Shown in pieces: positions 1-8,534 of a stretch of 64,000 nucleotides of DNA. The translations under genes and the position numbers were made by a program. Each line of letters starts with the position of its first letter. Positions within the stretch are counted from its first letter, which is position 1. The DNA comes from Tannockella sp964372125 (GTDB lineage Bacteria > Bacillota_I > Bacilli_A > Erysipelotrichales > Coprobacillaceae), in the NCBI GenBank assembly GCA_964372125.1, contig CAYJPL010000002.1, positions 1 to 64,000 of the forward strand, written 5' to 3'. Under the pieces are notes generated by a model. That model did not search any database, was not told where the DNA came from, and saw only the letters and a list, made by a program, of their open reading frames with translations.

Positions 1-42
1 TATTGTAAAGAAAAACTGGAAGACTTATTTGTCCCCCAGTAA
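1..42 (+). CDS. C-terminal tail of an unidentified upstream gene (partial)
   Basis: Reading frame 1 is open from the window edge to a TAA at 40-42 and encodes 13 residues ending EKLEDLFVPQ. It may be the end of a gene that starts upstream of the window. The fragment is too short to assign, and an open stretch of 13 codons could be chance. Confidence 0.35.
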   Translation, partial: YCKEKLEDLFVPQ

Positions 43-130
43 AAGTATAGAGCCCCTTTTTTATTATATTGACATAATAGTATATGAATTTACTTATATA
101 TGCATTATAATAGAGTCATGGAGGTGTATT

Positions 131-628
131 ATGCTACATATTTATTATGGAACCGGTAAAGGGAAAACAACTGCAGCCATGGGTCTGGCCATGCGTATGT
201 TTGGAGCAGGTAAAAAAGTACTTGTGATTCAATTTTTAAAAGATGGAGACAGTAGTGAAATAAAAGTGCTTGAAACCCTAGGGGTAAATGTATATTATTG
301 TAAACTACCAAGAATGTTTGTTGATATGCACGATCCTGAAATGGTAAAAGAAGTAAAAAGTATGCAAGAATCTCTAATTGATAAAGTGAGTGATAAGTTT
401 GATGCAATAATTCTTGATGAGATATTAGACGCGGTAACGCTATCACTACTAAATGAGGGTGTTGTAGTTGAAATAATTACACAACTCAAAAATAGATGTG
501 AAGTTGTAGTAACTGGAAGAAAACCACCAATCACGATTTCAAGGATGGCAGATTATGTTACAGAAATGAAAAAACATAAACATCCTTATGATCAAGGACA
601 AGTAGCAAGAAAAGGAATAGAATTTTAA
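131..628 (+). CDS. cobO: Cob(I)alamin adenosyltransferase, CobA/CobO/BtuR type
   Basis: The 165-residue protein is predicted to transfer the adenosyl group of ATP to reduced corrinoids, giving adenosylcobalamin. It opens almost at once with a P-loop, GTGKGKTTAAMG (residues 6-17), which in this family binds ATP in an unusual orientation. It ends with the family signature VTGRKPP ... DYVTEMKKHKHPYDQGQVARKGIEF. I chose ATG 131, five bases after a GGAGGTG, over an ATG about 100 bases upstream, because the P-loop lies at the extreme N-terminus in the family. No other cobalamin genes are in the window, so it may serve salvage of imported corrinoid. It lies just upstream of pgcA. Confidence 0.85.
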   Translation: MLHIYYGTGKGKTTAAMGLAMRMFGAGKKVLVIQFLKDGDSSEIKVLETLGVNVYYCKLPRMFVDMHDPEMVKEVKSMQESLIDKVSDKFDAIILDEILDAVTLSLLNEGVVVEIITQLKNRCEVVVTGRKPPITISRMADYVTEMKKHKHPYDQGQVARKGIEF

Positions 629-642
629 ATTGGAAGGGGGAA

Positions 643-660
643 GTGGTAAGTATATACCAC
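643..660 (+). promoter_or_regulatory. Hairpin between the ribosome site and start codon of pgcA
   Basis: GTGGTA (643-648) and TACCAC (655-660) form a perfect 6-bp stem with a 6-base loop. It sits between GGAAGGGGG (632-640) and ATG 669. If it folds, the ribosome site comes to about 10 bases from the start codon. That is a normal distance. Confidence 0.5.
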
Positions 661-668
661 AAAGTAAT

Positions 669-2363
669 ATGGACTATAACAAAGAATATCAAAGATGGGT
701 AAACCATAAATGTATTGATCAAGCAACTAGAGTCGAGCTTGAAAATATGAATGAACAAGCAATTCAAGATGCATTTTATACAAATGTAGAATTTGGGACT
801 GCAGGAATGCGTGGCATATTAGGTGCGGGAATTAACCGTATGAATATTTATACGATTCGTAAAGCAAACGTTGGATTTGCAAAGTATATATTAACTTTAG
901 AAAAAGGTAAAGAACGTGGAGTAGCGATTGGTTATGATAACCGTCACATGTCATATCGTTTTGCAATCGAGAGTGCAAATGTACTTGCAACGTATGGTAT
1001 AAAGTCATACATTTTTGAAAGCTTAAGACCAACACCAGAATTATCATTTGCTGTACGTCATTTAGGATGTGCAGGTGGAATTATGATTACTGCAAGTCAC
1101 AATCCAAAAGAATATAATGGATATAAGATATATGATGATACGGGGTGTCAGTTAATACCAGAATGGGCTGATCAAGTTGTAGAGTATGTTAATGAAGTTG
1201 AAGATGAATTGGATATCGAAGTATATAGCGATGAACAAGCGTACGATTACATTACATGGATTTCAACAGAAGTGGATGAAGCATATTACAAAGAAGTAAT
1301 GGCAATTGAATTAAATAAAGGACTTGAAAAAAATGATTTTTCAATTGTTTTTTCACCACAGCACGGAGCATCAAATGTCCCAGTACGTGAAGTACTAACA
1401 AGACTGGGGTATAATGTCATACCTGTTTTAAGTCAGTGTGCTCCTGACCCTGATTATTCAAATACAGCATCTCCAAATCCAGAGGTTGCTGTTTCTTATG
1501 ATTTAGCAATTAAAAAGGCAAAAGAAGTAGACGGAGATGTTGTCGTAATTTGTGATCCAGATGGTGATAGATTAGGTGTTGTGTGTAAACATAATGGCAA
1601 ATATGAATTATTATCAGGAAATCAAAGCGCAGCAGTATACTTAGAATACTTACTATCAATGCATAAACAACAAGGAACACTGCCAGCTAATGGGGTAATG
1701 TATAATACAATTGTAACAAGTGATCTTGGAGCCTTGGTTGCTCAAAGCTATGGTATTGAAGTTGAAAAAACATTAACAGGATTTAAGTTTATTGGTGATA
1801 AAATCCGTAAATATGAACAAACTAAAGAAAAAGAATTCATCTTTGGGTATGAAGAATCTTATGGATGTGTTATTAAAGAGTTCGTACGTGATAAAGATGC
1901 GATACAGGCTGTATTATTAGCTGCTGAAGCAGGAAATTATTACAAAAAGCAAGGAAAAACACTTGTTGATGTCTTACACGAATTATATGCGAAGTTTGGA
2001 AGCTTTAAAGAAGAACAAGTTGCACTATCTAAAGAAGGTGCAAGTGGAGCAATGCGCATCAAAGAAATCATGGATAACTTACGTACTAATGGAATTGAAA
2101 CTGTTGCGGGTGTAAAAGTTATTGCTAGTGAAGATTATGCTACAAGTATTCGTAGTGAGTTAGGAAATGAAACTTTAATTGAACTTCCTAAATCAAACGT
2201 ACTAAAATACTTCTTAGAAGATGGTTCATGGATTGCTGCTAGACCTAGTGGGACAGAGCCTAAGTGTAAATTTTACTTCTCAATTGTTGGTAAAACAATG
2301 GATGATGCAAGCAGTAAATTAGAAGAATACAAAAAAGATATCTTAAATATAATTGGAGAATAA
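669..2363 (+). CDS. pgcA: Phosphoglucomutase / phosphomannomutase (alpha-D-phosphohexomutase family)
   Basis: The 564-residue cytosolic enzyme interconverts hexose 1- and 6-phosphates, supplying glucose 1-phosphate for nucleotide sugars and glycolipids. The N-terminal motif FGTAGMRG, the phosphoserine loop TASHNPKEYNG, the metal loop DPDGDR and the C-terminal phosphate-binding RPSGTEPK are all visible in order, and length matches Bacillus PgcA. The start is uncertain. ATG 669 matches the family N-terminus (YNKEYQRW) but the purine-rich GGAAGGGGG lies 28 bases upstream, separated from it by a small hairpin. An in-frame TTG at 630 would add 13 residues but has no good ribosome site. I prefer ATG 669. 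Confidence 0.93.
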   Translation: MDYNKEYQRWVNHKCIDQATRVELENMNEQAIQDAFYTNVEFGTAGMRGILGAGINRMNIYTIRKANVGFAKYILTLEKGKERGVAIGYDNRHMSYRFAIESANVLATYGIKSYIFESLRPTPELSFAVRHLGCAGGIMITASHNPKEYNGYKIYDDTGCQLIPEWADQVVEYVNEVEDELDIEVYSDEQAYDYITWISTEVDEAYYKEVMAIELNKGLEKNDFSIVFSPQHGASNVPVREVLTRLGYNVIPVLSQCAPDPDYSNTASPNPEVAVSYDLAIKKAKEVDGDVVVICDPDGDRLGVVCKHNGKYELLSGNQSAAVYLEYLLSMHKQQGTLPANGVMYNTIVTSDLGALVAQSYGIEVEKTLTGFKFIGDKIRKYEQTKEKEFIFGYEESYGCVIKEFVRDKDAIQAVLLAAEAGNYYKKQGKTLVDVLHELYAKFGSFKEEQVALSKEGASGAMRIKEIMDNLRTNGIETVAGVKVIASEDYATSIRSELGNETLIELPKSNVLKYFLEDGSWIAARPSGTEPKCKFYFSIVGKTMDDASSKLEEYKKDILNIIGE

Positions 2364-2390
2364 CCTATCGTATGATGGGTTTTCTTTTTT
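2362..2390 (+). terminator. Intrinsic terminator after pgcA
   Basis: AACCTATC and GATGGGTT pair over 8 bp (one T-G pair) around a GTAT loop, followed by TTTCTTTTTT. The stem begins at the pgcA stop codon. Confidence 0.8.
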
Positions 2391-2395
2391 ATTAG

Positions 2396-2423
2396 TTGAA
2401 AAATAATTATAAATGTGTATGAT
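2396..2423 (+). promoter_or_regulatory. Promoter for pth-mfd
   Basis: TTGAAA (2396-2401), a 16-base spacer and TATGAT (2418-2423), each one mismatch from the sigma-A consensus. It follows the pgcA terminator and precedes pth by about 20 bases. Confidence 0.6.
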
Positions 2424-2445
2424 TATAGAGTAATGAGGTGAATTT

Positions 2446-3000
2446 ATGAAACTAATAGTAGGTCTAGGGAATCCTGGAAAAGAATATACAAATACACGCC
2501 ATAATTGTGGATTTCTTGCAATTGATGAAATCGCAAAAGAATTAGGTGTTGAAATAAACCAACAAAAATTCCATGGAGAATATGGAAAAACGAAATATAA
2601 AGGAGAGGATATAATCCTTTTAAAACCATTAACATATATGAATAATTCAGGACAATCGATACAATCATGTATGCAATTTTTCAAAATAAATATTGAAGAT
2701 ATTATTATTATATATGATGATTTAGATATGCCAGTAGGAAAGTTACGTTTACGTACAAGTGGTGGTGCTGGTGGACATAATGGTATAAAAAGTATTATTC
2801 AACATGTCGGAACACAAAACTTTAATCGCATTCGTATAGGTATTGACCGTCATAAATATATTAAAGTCGTAGATTATGTACTTGGTAATTTTACAGATGA
2901 AGAAAGAAAGTGGATTGATAGTGGCTTAACTGAAGCATCAAAAGCTGTATTATTAAGTGTAGAAAAAGATTTTACTGCTGCAATGAATGCTTTTAATTAG
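2446..3000 (+). CDS. pth: Peptidyl-tRNA hydrolase
   Basis: The 184-residue enzyme cleaves peptidyl-tRNA released by aborted translation, recycling tRNA. The family landmarks are present: GLGNPGKEY near the N-terminus, the catalytic histidine in NTRHN (about residue 19), LLKPLTYMN, the aspartate in YDDLDMP and the glycine-rich GGAGGHNG. The start follows a GAGGTG. It lies 8 bases before mfd, as in Bacillus (spoVC-mfd), and the two genes probably form one transcript. Confidence 0.96.
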   Translation: MKLIVGLGNPGKEYTNTRHNCGFLAIDEIAKELGVEINQQKFHGEYGKTKYKGEDIILLKPLTYMNNSGQSIQSCMQFFKINIEDIIIIYDDLDMPVGKLRLRTSGGAGGHNGIKSIIQHVGTQNFNRIRIGIDRHKYIKVVDYVLGNFTDEERKWIDSGLTEASKAVLLSVEKDFTAAMNAFN

Positions 3001-3008
3001 GAGGTACT

Positions 3009-6000
3009 ATGAAGAAAATAATACCAATATTAGAACAAAACGAAGCTTTTAAAAGCTTCATAGAAGGCAAAAAGGATATCGTAGTAAATGAATTATATCA
3101 TGAGGCACTTTTACTTGCAGGTGCCTTTTTAAAGCATCCTAAAAATACTGTTATTGTTGTTGCAAATCAGTATCAAGCAAACGAATTATACCAATACCTA
3201 GTACCACTTGTAAAAAGTGATGTAGCCTATTTTCCAGTAGATGAATCATTTAGAGTAGAGACGCTAGCAAGCTCACCTGAAACTCTGATAGAACGAGTTT
3301 CAACAATGCATTCTCTTTGTGATACAAAACCTAAAATATTAATATGTCACATCCATAGTGCACTTCGATATGTACCAAGTAAAGAGCGTTTTATAGATAC
3401 TACGCTTACTATCACAAAAGGAATGCAACTAGATATATTTGATTTACAAAAACAATTAGTTAATCTAGGATATCATCATACAAGCAAAGTGGATCAACCA
3501 TTCTATTTTGCAAAGCGTGGAGGTGTTATCGATGTATACTCAGTACAATATGATATGCCAATACGTATTGAATTTTTTGATGATGAAGTCGATGATATTC
3601 GATTTTTTGATAAAGATAATCAAAGAACAGTAGAACATTGTAATGAAATAGCAATTATTCCTGCGGGAGATGTTATTTATGACGAGTCTCAAGTCGATGA
3701 AGTATGTGATAAAATAGATAAATTATACTCAACAAACAAAGTAAATGACGACGCTTTAGAAGAAATTGAAATGCAAGTAAGTCTTGATAAAGAAGCGTTG
3801 CAAACAGGAAGTAATGACTTCTCAATTTATGGATATTTAGGATTGTTTAATGATAGTACATCTATTATTTCATACTTAGACAATCCAAAAATAATTTTTT
3901 CATCAATAAATGAAGTACATCATAACTACAAACAATACATAGAAGAAAATTTCTATTACCATCAAGAATTGTCAACAATTGGTAGAATTATATTAGGACT
4001 ACCATGGGTACAGGATATTTACAGTGTATTTCCTGATAAGTATCAAGAAATCAAGAAAATACCTACTAAAAAAACTGATCAGTATTTTTTAACACAATCT
4101 GTAATCATTAATAAACATACGGAGGTAGATGTTTTCAATTCTATTAAAGAGTATGTTATGGAATCAGATGTTTTAATTGTATTAGAAGACCAACACTATG
4201 TAAGACAAATTATTGATTTACTCGAAAGAAATCAACAAAGTTTTACAATGATTGGAGATCAAGATAACATTTATCCAGGAATTAATATCTATGTAGGACA
4301 AATACCACTTGGGTTTAGTCTAATCGAACAAAAAATAACAGTACTTACAACAAGTGATTTATTCATTCAAGAAGAAATGAAAAAGCCAAGATATGTAAAG
4401 TACAAAGAAGCAAAAATAATCAAAAATTATCAAGAACTTCAGTTAGGTGATTATGTTGTGCATGATAGCCATGGTATTGGTCAATATTTAGGAATTAAAA
4501 CATTGGAATCAAATGGTGTTAATAAAGATTATCTATATGTTAGCTATGCCGGTGATGATACACTTTACATACCAGTAGAACAATTCAAGCTAATTCGTAA
4601 ATTTGCATCAAGCAGTGGAAAAGTTCCCAAAGTACATAAATTAGGTGGAACACAGTGGCAAAAAACAAAACAAAAGATACGTGATAAAGTAGACGATATT
4701 GCAGACAAGTTAATAGAAATTTATTCAAAGAGAATATCACAAGTAGGTTTTGCATTTAACAAGGATTGTCAAATGCAACATACTTTTGAAAAGGCATTTG
4801 GATACACTCTTACAGTAGATCAATTACGTTCTATTGATGAAATAAAAGCTGATATGGAAAAAGCACAACCGATGGATAGGCTTTTATGTGGAGATGTTGG
4901 GTTTGGTAAAACAGAAGTTGCATTACGCGGAGCATGTAAGGCTGTACTATCCAATAAACAAGTAGCATTTTTATGCCCTACAACAATTCTATCAATGCAG
5001 CATTATAAAACAACCGTTGCTCGCTTTGAGGGAATGGCTGTCAATATTGCATTGTTAAATCGATTTACATCATCAAAAGAAAAGAAACAAATCCTACAAG
5101 ATGTAAAAGAAGGTAAAATAGATATTTTAATTGGAACACATCGCATTCTATCAAAAGATGTGGCCTTTAAAGATTTAGGTTTTTTAATTGTCGATGAAGA
5201 ACAGCGCTTCGGTGTTGGTCAAAAAGAAAAAATAAAAGAATACCGTGAAACAATAGACGTATTGGTACTATCGGCTACACCGATACCTAGAACGTTACAA
5301 ATGTCATTAATGAATATTCGTGGGCTTTCACAAATTGATACACCACCACTTAATCGTATGCCAGTACAAACATATGTTGTTGAAAAAAATAATATGTTAA
5401 TTAAACAAGTAATCGAAAGAGAACTTTCTAGAAATGGACAAGTATTTTACTTATATAATCGAACAAGTGAAATAGAAAATGTTGCTGCAAGAATAGCGAT
5501 GGAAATACCAGGTGCAAAGGTAGTAGTTGGACATGGTAAGATGTCTAAAGAACAATTAGAAGATGTAATGGTTCGCTTTATAAATAAAGAATACAATGTT
5601 CTAGTGTGTACAACGATTATTGAAACGGGTATTGATATTCCTAACGCTAATACTATTCTTATTGATCAAGCAGATCATTTTGGACTAAGCCAACTTTATC
5701 AAATTAAAGGACGAGTTGGTAGAAGTGGCAGAAGAGCATATGCATACTTGTTATATTCTAAGCAAAAACAAATGACTGAAATTGCTACAAAAAGATTACA
5801 AGCAATTAAAGAATTTACTGAATTAGGTAGTGGTTATAAAATAGCAATGAGAGATTTGGCATTGCGCGGGGCAGGAGATATCCTAGGTGGTCAGCAAACT
5901 GGTTTTATTGATACTGTAGGTTTTGAAATGTATATGAAGATTTTACAAGATGCTATTGCATCAAAAACAGATAAAATCACAACTATCAAAAAAGATGTAC

Positions 6001-6437
6001 CAACGCTAAATATACCTGTAAATGGATACATTCCAAAAGATTATGTCGATAGCGATATGGAAAAATTACAAGTATATCAACGTATTGAAAAATGTGATAC
6101 GATGCAATCGATTGTAATGTTACAAAATGAGTTTTTAGATTATTATGGTAAACTTCCAACAGAAATAATTAATCTTATTGATAAAAGAAGATTAGATATA
6201 CTTGCAAGTAGTTCAAGTATTGAAAGTATCACGCAAGTTAATAATACAATAGAAGTTATTTTTAGCGAAGTTTTTGCTAGTAAGGTAGATGGTATTTCAT
6301 TATTTGAAGAAGTTATCAAAACATTTGCAAAAGCACAGTTTAAAACACGTCAAAATAAAATAACAATAATTATCCCAAGGGTAGAAAATTGGTTGATAAA
6401 ATTAAACACGTTACTACAAACTGTAGAAGCACAATAG
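3009..6437 (+). CDS. mfd: Transcription-repair coupling factor
   Basis: The 1142-residue ATP-dependent translocase releases RNA polymerase stalled at DNA lesions and recruits the UvrABC repair proteins. The UvrB-like N-terminal part is followed by a CarD-type polymerase-interaction domain (around residues 475-570, beginning LGDYVVHDSHGIGQY). The helicase motor follows, with Walker A GDVGFGKTE, DEEQRFG (DEEQ box), SATPIPRTLQMS and IIETGIDIPNANT. Arg/Gln-rich GRVGRSGR is the motif VI region, and a TRCF C-terminal domain completes it. The GGAGG ribosome site overlaps the pth stop codon, so the pair is probably co-translated. Confidence 0.97.
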   Translation: MKKIIPILEQNEAFKSFIEGKKDIVVNELYHEALLLAGAFLKHPKNTVIVVANQYQANELYQYLVPLVKSDVAYFPVDESFRVETLASSPETLIERVSTMHSLCDTKPKILICHIHSALRYVPSKERFIDTTLTITKGMQLDIFDLQKQLVNLGYHHTSKVDQPFYFAKRGGVIDVYSVQYDMPIRIEFFDDEVDDIRFFDKDNQRTVEHCNEIAIIPAGDVIYDESQVDEVCDKIDKLYSTNKVNDDALEEIEMQVSLDKEALQTGSNDFSIYGYLGLFNDSTSIISYLDNPKIIFSSINEVHHNYKQYIEENFYYHQELSTIGRIILGLPWVQDIYSVFPDKYQEIKKIPTKKTDQYFLTQSVIINKHTEVDVFNSIKEYVMESDVLIVLEDQHYVRQIIDLLERNQQSFTMIGDQDNIYPGINIYVGQIPLGFSLIEQKITVLTTSDLFIQEEMKKPRYVKYKEAKIIKNYQELQLGDYVVHDSHGIGQYLGIKTLESNGVNKDYLYVSYAGDDTLYIPVEQFKLIRKFASSSGKVPKVHKLGGTQWQKTKQKIRDKVDDIADKLIEIYSKRISQVGFAFNKDCQMQHTFEKAFGYTLTVDQLRSIDEIKADMEKAQPMDRLLCGDVGFGKTEVALRGACKAVLSNKQVAFLCPTTILSMQHYKTTVARFEGMAVNIALLNRFTSSKEKKQILQDVKEGKIDILIGTHRILSKDVAFKDLGFLIVDEEQRFGVGQKEKIKEYRETIDVLVLSATPIPRTLQMSLMNIRGLSQIDTPPLNRMPVQTYVVEKNNMLIKQVIERELSRNGQVFYLYNRTSEIENVAARIAMEIPGAKVVVGHGKMSKEQLEDVMVRFINKEYNVLVCTTIIETGIDIPNANTILIDQADHFGLSQLYQIKGRVGRSGRRAYAYLLYSKQKQMTEIATKRLQAIKEFTELGSGYKIAMRDLALRGAGDILGGQQTGFIDTVGFEMYMKILQDAIASKTDKITTIKKDVPTLNIPVNGYIPKDYVDSDMEKLQVYQRIEKCDTMQSIVMLQNEFLDYYGKLPTEIINLIDKRRLDILASSSSIESITQVNNTIEVIFSEVFASKVDGISLFEEVIKTFAKAQFKTRQNKITIIIPRVENWLIKLNTLLQTVEAQ

Positions 6438-6439
6438 AA

Positions 6440-6470
6440 AAATACCATATCTTATATAGATATGGTATTT
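6440..6470. terminator. Bidirectional terminator between mfd and the convergent minus-strand gene
   Basis: AAATACCATATC and GATATGGTATTT form a perfect 12-bp stem with a 7-base loop. T-rich tracts lie on both outer flanks, so it can serve mfd and the opposing gene, whose stop codon overlaps its edge. Confidence 0.8.
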
Positions 6471-6925
6471 TATGATTTATGATAGGCATCAATGATGTCA
6501 TCGATAGATAGCCCTAGAGTTATGCCGAATACTAAATAATCATCAACAACATTTTGATAGTCGATAAAATGAAATGTTTTTGCAAGCTGTAACGCATTGT
6601 TATTTACGATAAGAAATTGACTAATTGGATCATTCTTTTTTGGTATTTCGCTATATTGTTTAATATTTTCTACATATAGCTGTTTACCAATAGAAAGTAA
6701 AATAGTAAAGCCATCAATATAAAAATTCAATAGCCTTTGATGATTGACTTCCTGAGGTGCGTGATAATAGCATTTCGATTGATTTGCAACTAGGCCAAGA
6801 TTGTATATAAATGCAACAATACTTTTTTGGACAGCGTCACGTGAAAGTACATTAGTACCCTTTTCGTCAAGTAGATCAACTGGATGATTTACGTGTAACA
6901 AAAATAACTCGTTTATTCTATTCAT
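6470..6925 (-). CDS. Degenerate dimeric dUTPase-like (all-alpha MazG-type) protein
   Basis: This 151-residue protein resembles the dimeric dUTPase family (dUTPase_2, all-alpha NTP pyrophosphatases). The helix reading YNLGLVANQSKCYYHAP matches the family's ELGELANETRCFKFW pattern, FYIDGFTILLSIG matches EYVDGLHFLLSLG, and the C-terminus (LVFGITLGLSIDDIIDAYHKS) matches the family end. The metal-binding acids look lost: N42, L45 and Q49 replace glutamates, and F68 replaces the glutamate of EYVD. Only D71 remains. I infer a non-catalytic or altered homologue. The AGGAGGAA ribosome site overlaps the stop of the upstream yigZ gene, so the two are an operon. Confidence 0.55.
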   Translation of the reverse strand: MNRINELFLLHVNHPVDLLDEKGTNVLSRDAVQKSIVAFIYNLGLVANQSKCYYHAPQEVNHQRLLNFYIDGFTILLSIGKQLYVENIKQYSEIPKKNDPISQFLIVNNNALQLAKTFHFIDYQNVVDDYLVFGITLGLSIDDIIDAYHKS

Positions 6926-6936
6926 GAAGATTCCTC

Positions 6937-7539
6937 CTAATTTTGAATTTCAACAAATGTTGTAGTAATAAATTTCTTACCATATTGATTTGCAGTTAGC
7001 TCTTGAACTAAACTAAAGAACTGGTGATCTTTTACATAACAAGTATAACATACATCATCAAGATACATTGTGTTAGTGATTGTAACATTTGACATTTTTG
7101 CAAGGTGTTCAAACTTCTTTGTAAAGTTATAACCAACTGTAATATCGAAAACATCAATTGGTTCTTTTTCAATAATATTTGCATGTTTCAGTGCTTCTGC
7201 AATACTTTGAGTATAAGCGCGTGTTAGACCACCAGCACCGAGTTTGATCCCACCAAAATATCGAGTAACAATAGCGATAATATTTGTTAGCCCTTGTTTT
7301 TGTAGAACATTTAGCATGGGCATCCCAGCAGTTTTACTAGGCTCACCATCATCATCAGCCTTTTCTAGGTTACCAACAATATATGCTAAACAATTGTGAT
7401 TTGCATCATTATATTTTAGACGATAGTCTGTTATGATTTCTTGTATTTTTGATTCATCATCACAAGGAATTAGTGTTGTAATGAATGTTGATTTCTTTAT
7501 TATTAACTCATAAACTGTTTTTTCTTTAATAGATTTCAT
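6937..7539 (-). CDS. yvyE: IMPACT / YigZ family protein
   Basis: The 200-residue protein belongs to the UPF0029 (IMPACT/YigZ/YvyE) family. The family motif HNCLAYIV, then DDDGEPSKTAGMPML and TRYFGGIKLGAGGLTRAY, is intact, followed by the C-terminal DUF1949-type ferredoxin-like domain (from about residue 135). Members are often co-expressed with translation or competence genes, but the biochemical role is not settled. The start follows AAAGGAG. It is the first gene of a two-gene minus-strand operon and diverges from degV, as expected from the yvyE/deg/comF neighbourhood of Bacillus. Confidence 0.88.
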   Translation of the reverse strand: MKSIKEKTVYELIIKKSTFITTLIPCDDESKIQEIITDYRLKYNDANHNCLAYIVGNLEKADDDGEPSKTAGMPMLNVLQKQGLTNIIAIVTRYFGGIKLGAGGLTRAYTQSIAEALKHANIIEKEPIDVFDITVGYNFTKKFEHLAKMSNVTITNTMYLDDVCYTCYVKDHQFFSLVQELTANQYGKKFITTTFVEIQN

Positions 7540-7647
7540 TTATTTAACTCCTTTACAGTCATTTTAACATAGATTATGTAATATTGTAGAGAAGTGTATA
7601 GAAAAAATACTTTTATTTTGATAATATAGAGTGTAGGAGGAATTGCG

Positions 7648-8517
7648 ATGGAAAAATATGCAATATTAGTTGATAGCGGGAGCCAGATTGAATTAGGCGA
7701 ACTTGAAGACAAGGGAATATTTGTAGTACCGCTACAAGTTATTCTTCAAGATAAAGCTTTTCATGAGTTAGAAGAAATAACAAGTGAAGAAGTTTTCAAA
7801 AGAATGCAAGATTCAAAATGCCTAGCATCAACATCACAACCCTCACCGGGAAAATTGATAGAAGTAATTAATAGGATTAAAGAAGACGGGTATACACATA
7901 TTTTAGGACTTCCAATTGCAAGTGGGCTAAGTGCAACGGGACTAAACATGATAGCAACATGTAAGAGTGAAGATATTAAAATAACTGTAGTTGACACAAA
8001 ATCAACAGCAAGTAATCAAAGATATCTAGCAAATCTTGCAAGTGATTTATTTAAACAGGGAAAATCAATTACTGAAGTTGTTACTATTTTAAAAGACTGC
8101 GTCGAAAATTCAGGGACAATAATAATGGCTCCAAATCTTGAGCATTTAAAACGAAGTGGTCGATTAACGCCAGCAGTTGCCTTACTTGCGGGTATGTTAA
8201 AAATTGTACCAGTTATGAAACTTGCCCCAGAATTAGGTGGGAAAATTGATGTGCTATCAAAAGTTAGAACAGAAAAAAAGGCTAATTTAGTAATAATTAA
8301 TCATATGATCGAAGACTGTGGTGTTAATAATGAGGAGTATGTAATCGCTATTGAACATGTTTTTGCTGAGGATATGGCAAATGCAATGAAAGATACTTTA
8401 ACTGAAAAAATTGGAGAATGCGAAGTAGATGTTCGACTTTTACCAGCCGTGGTTGGTGCACATATGGGAATTGGTGGGATTGGTTATCAATTCATAAAAA
8501 AATACAAACCAGAATAG
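7648..8517 (+). CDS. degV: DegV-family fatty-acid-binding protein
   Basis: The 289-residue two-domain protein has the DegV fold. The N-terminal VDSGSQI, the TSQPSPG motif (family TSQPS, about residue 63) and the acyl-head-group-contacting region VVDTKSTASNQ are visible. Family members such as FakB bind a fatty acid and present it to the kinase FakA for phospholipid synthesis. No fakA lies nearby, so the ligand here is unknown. The start follows TAGGAGGAATTGCG. It is the first gene of a unit running into the desulfoferrodoxin-like gene and comF genes, matching degV-comFA-comFC order in Bacillus. Confidence 0.9.
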   Translation: MEKYAILVDSGSQIELGELEDKGIFVVPLQVILQDKAFHELEEITSEEVFKRMQDSKCLASTSQPSPGKLIEVINRIKEDGYTHILGLPIASGLSATGLNMIATCKSEDIKITVVDTKSTASNQRYLANLASDLFKQGKSITEVVTILKDCVENSGTIIMAPNLEHLKRSGRLTPAVALLAGMLKIVPVMKLAPELGGKIDVLSKVRTEKKANLVIINHMIEDCGVNNEEYVIAIEHVFAEDMANAMKDTLTEKIGECEVDVRLLPAVVGAHMGIGGIGYQFIKKYKPE

Positions 8518-8534
8518 TTGGAAGTGGGGTAGTC

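Noticed and set aside
69..111. Promoter for the adenosyltransferase gene (TTGACA at 69-74, TATAAT at 106-111)
   Set aside because: The spacing is 31 bases, about twice the usual distance, so they cannot be one promoter.
630..668. TTG start for pgcA giving 13 extra residues
   Set aside because: The extra residues (MEGGSGKYIPQSN) are encoded by the purine-rich ribosome site itself, and family members begin near YNKEYQRW.
6439..6471. CRISPR or tandem repeat from the many short inverted repeats between genes
   Set aside because: These are single hairpins with T-tracts, explained as terminators; no array of repeats with unique spacers occurs anywhere in the window.
8418..8534. Upstream ATG for the desulfoferrodoxin-like gene
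   Set aside because: It lies inside degV in another frame; the desulforedoxin domain begins right after ATG 8535.
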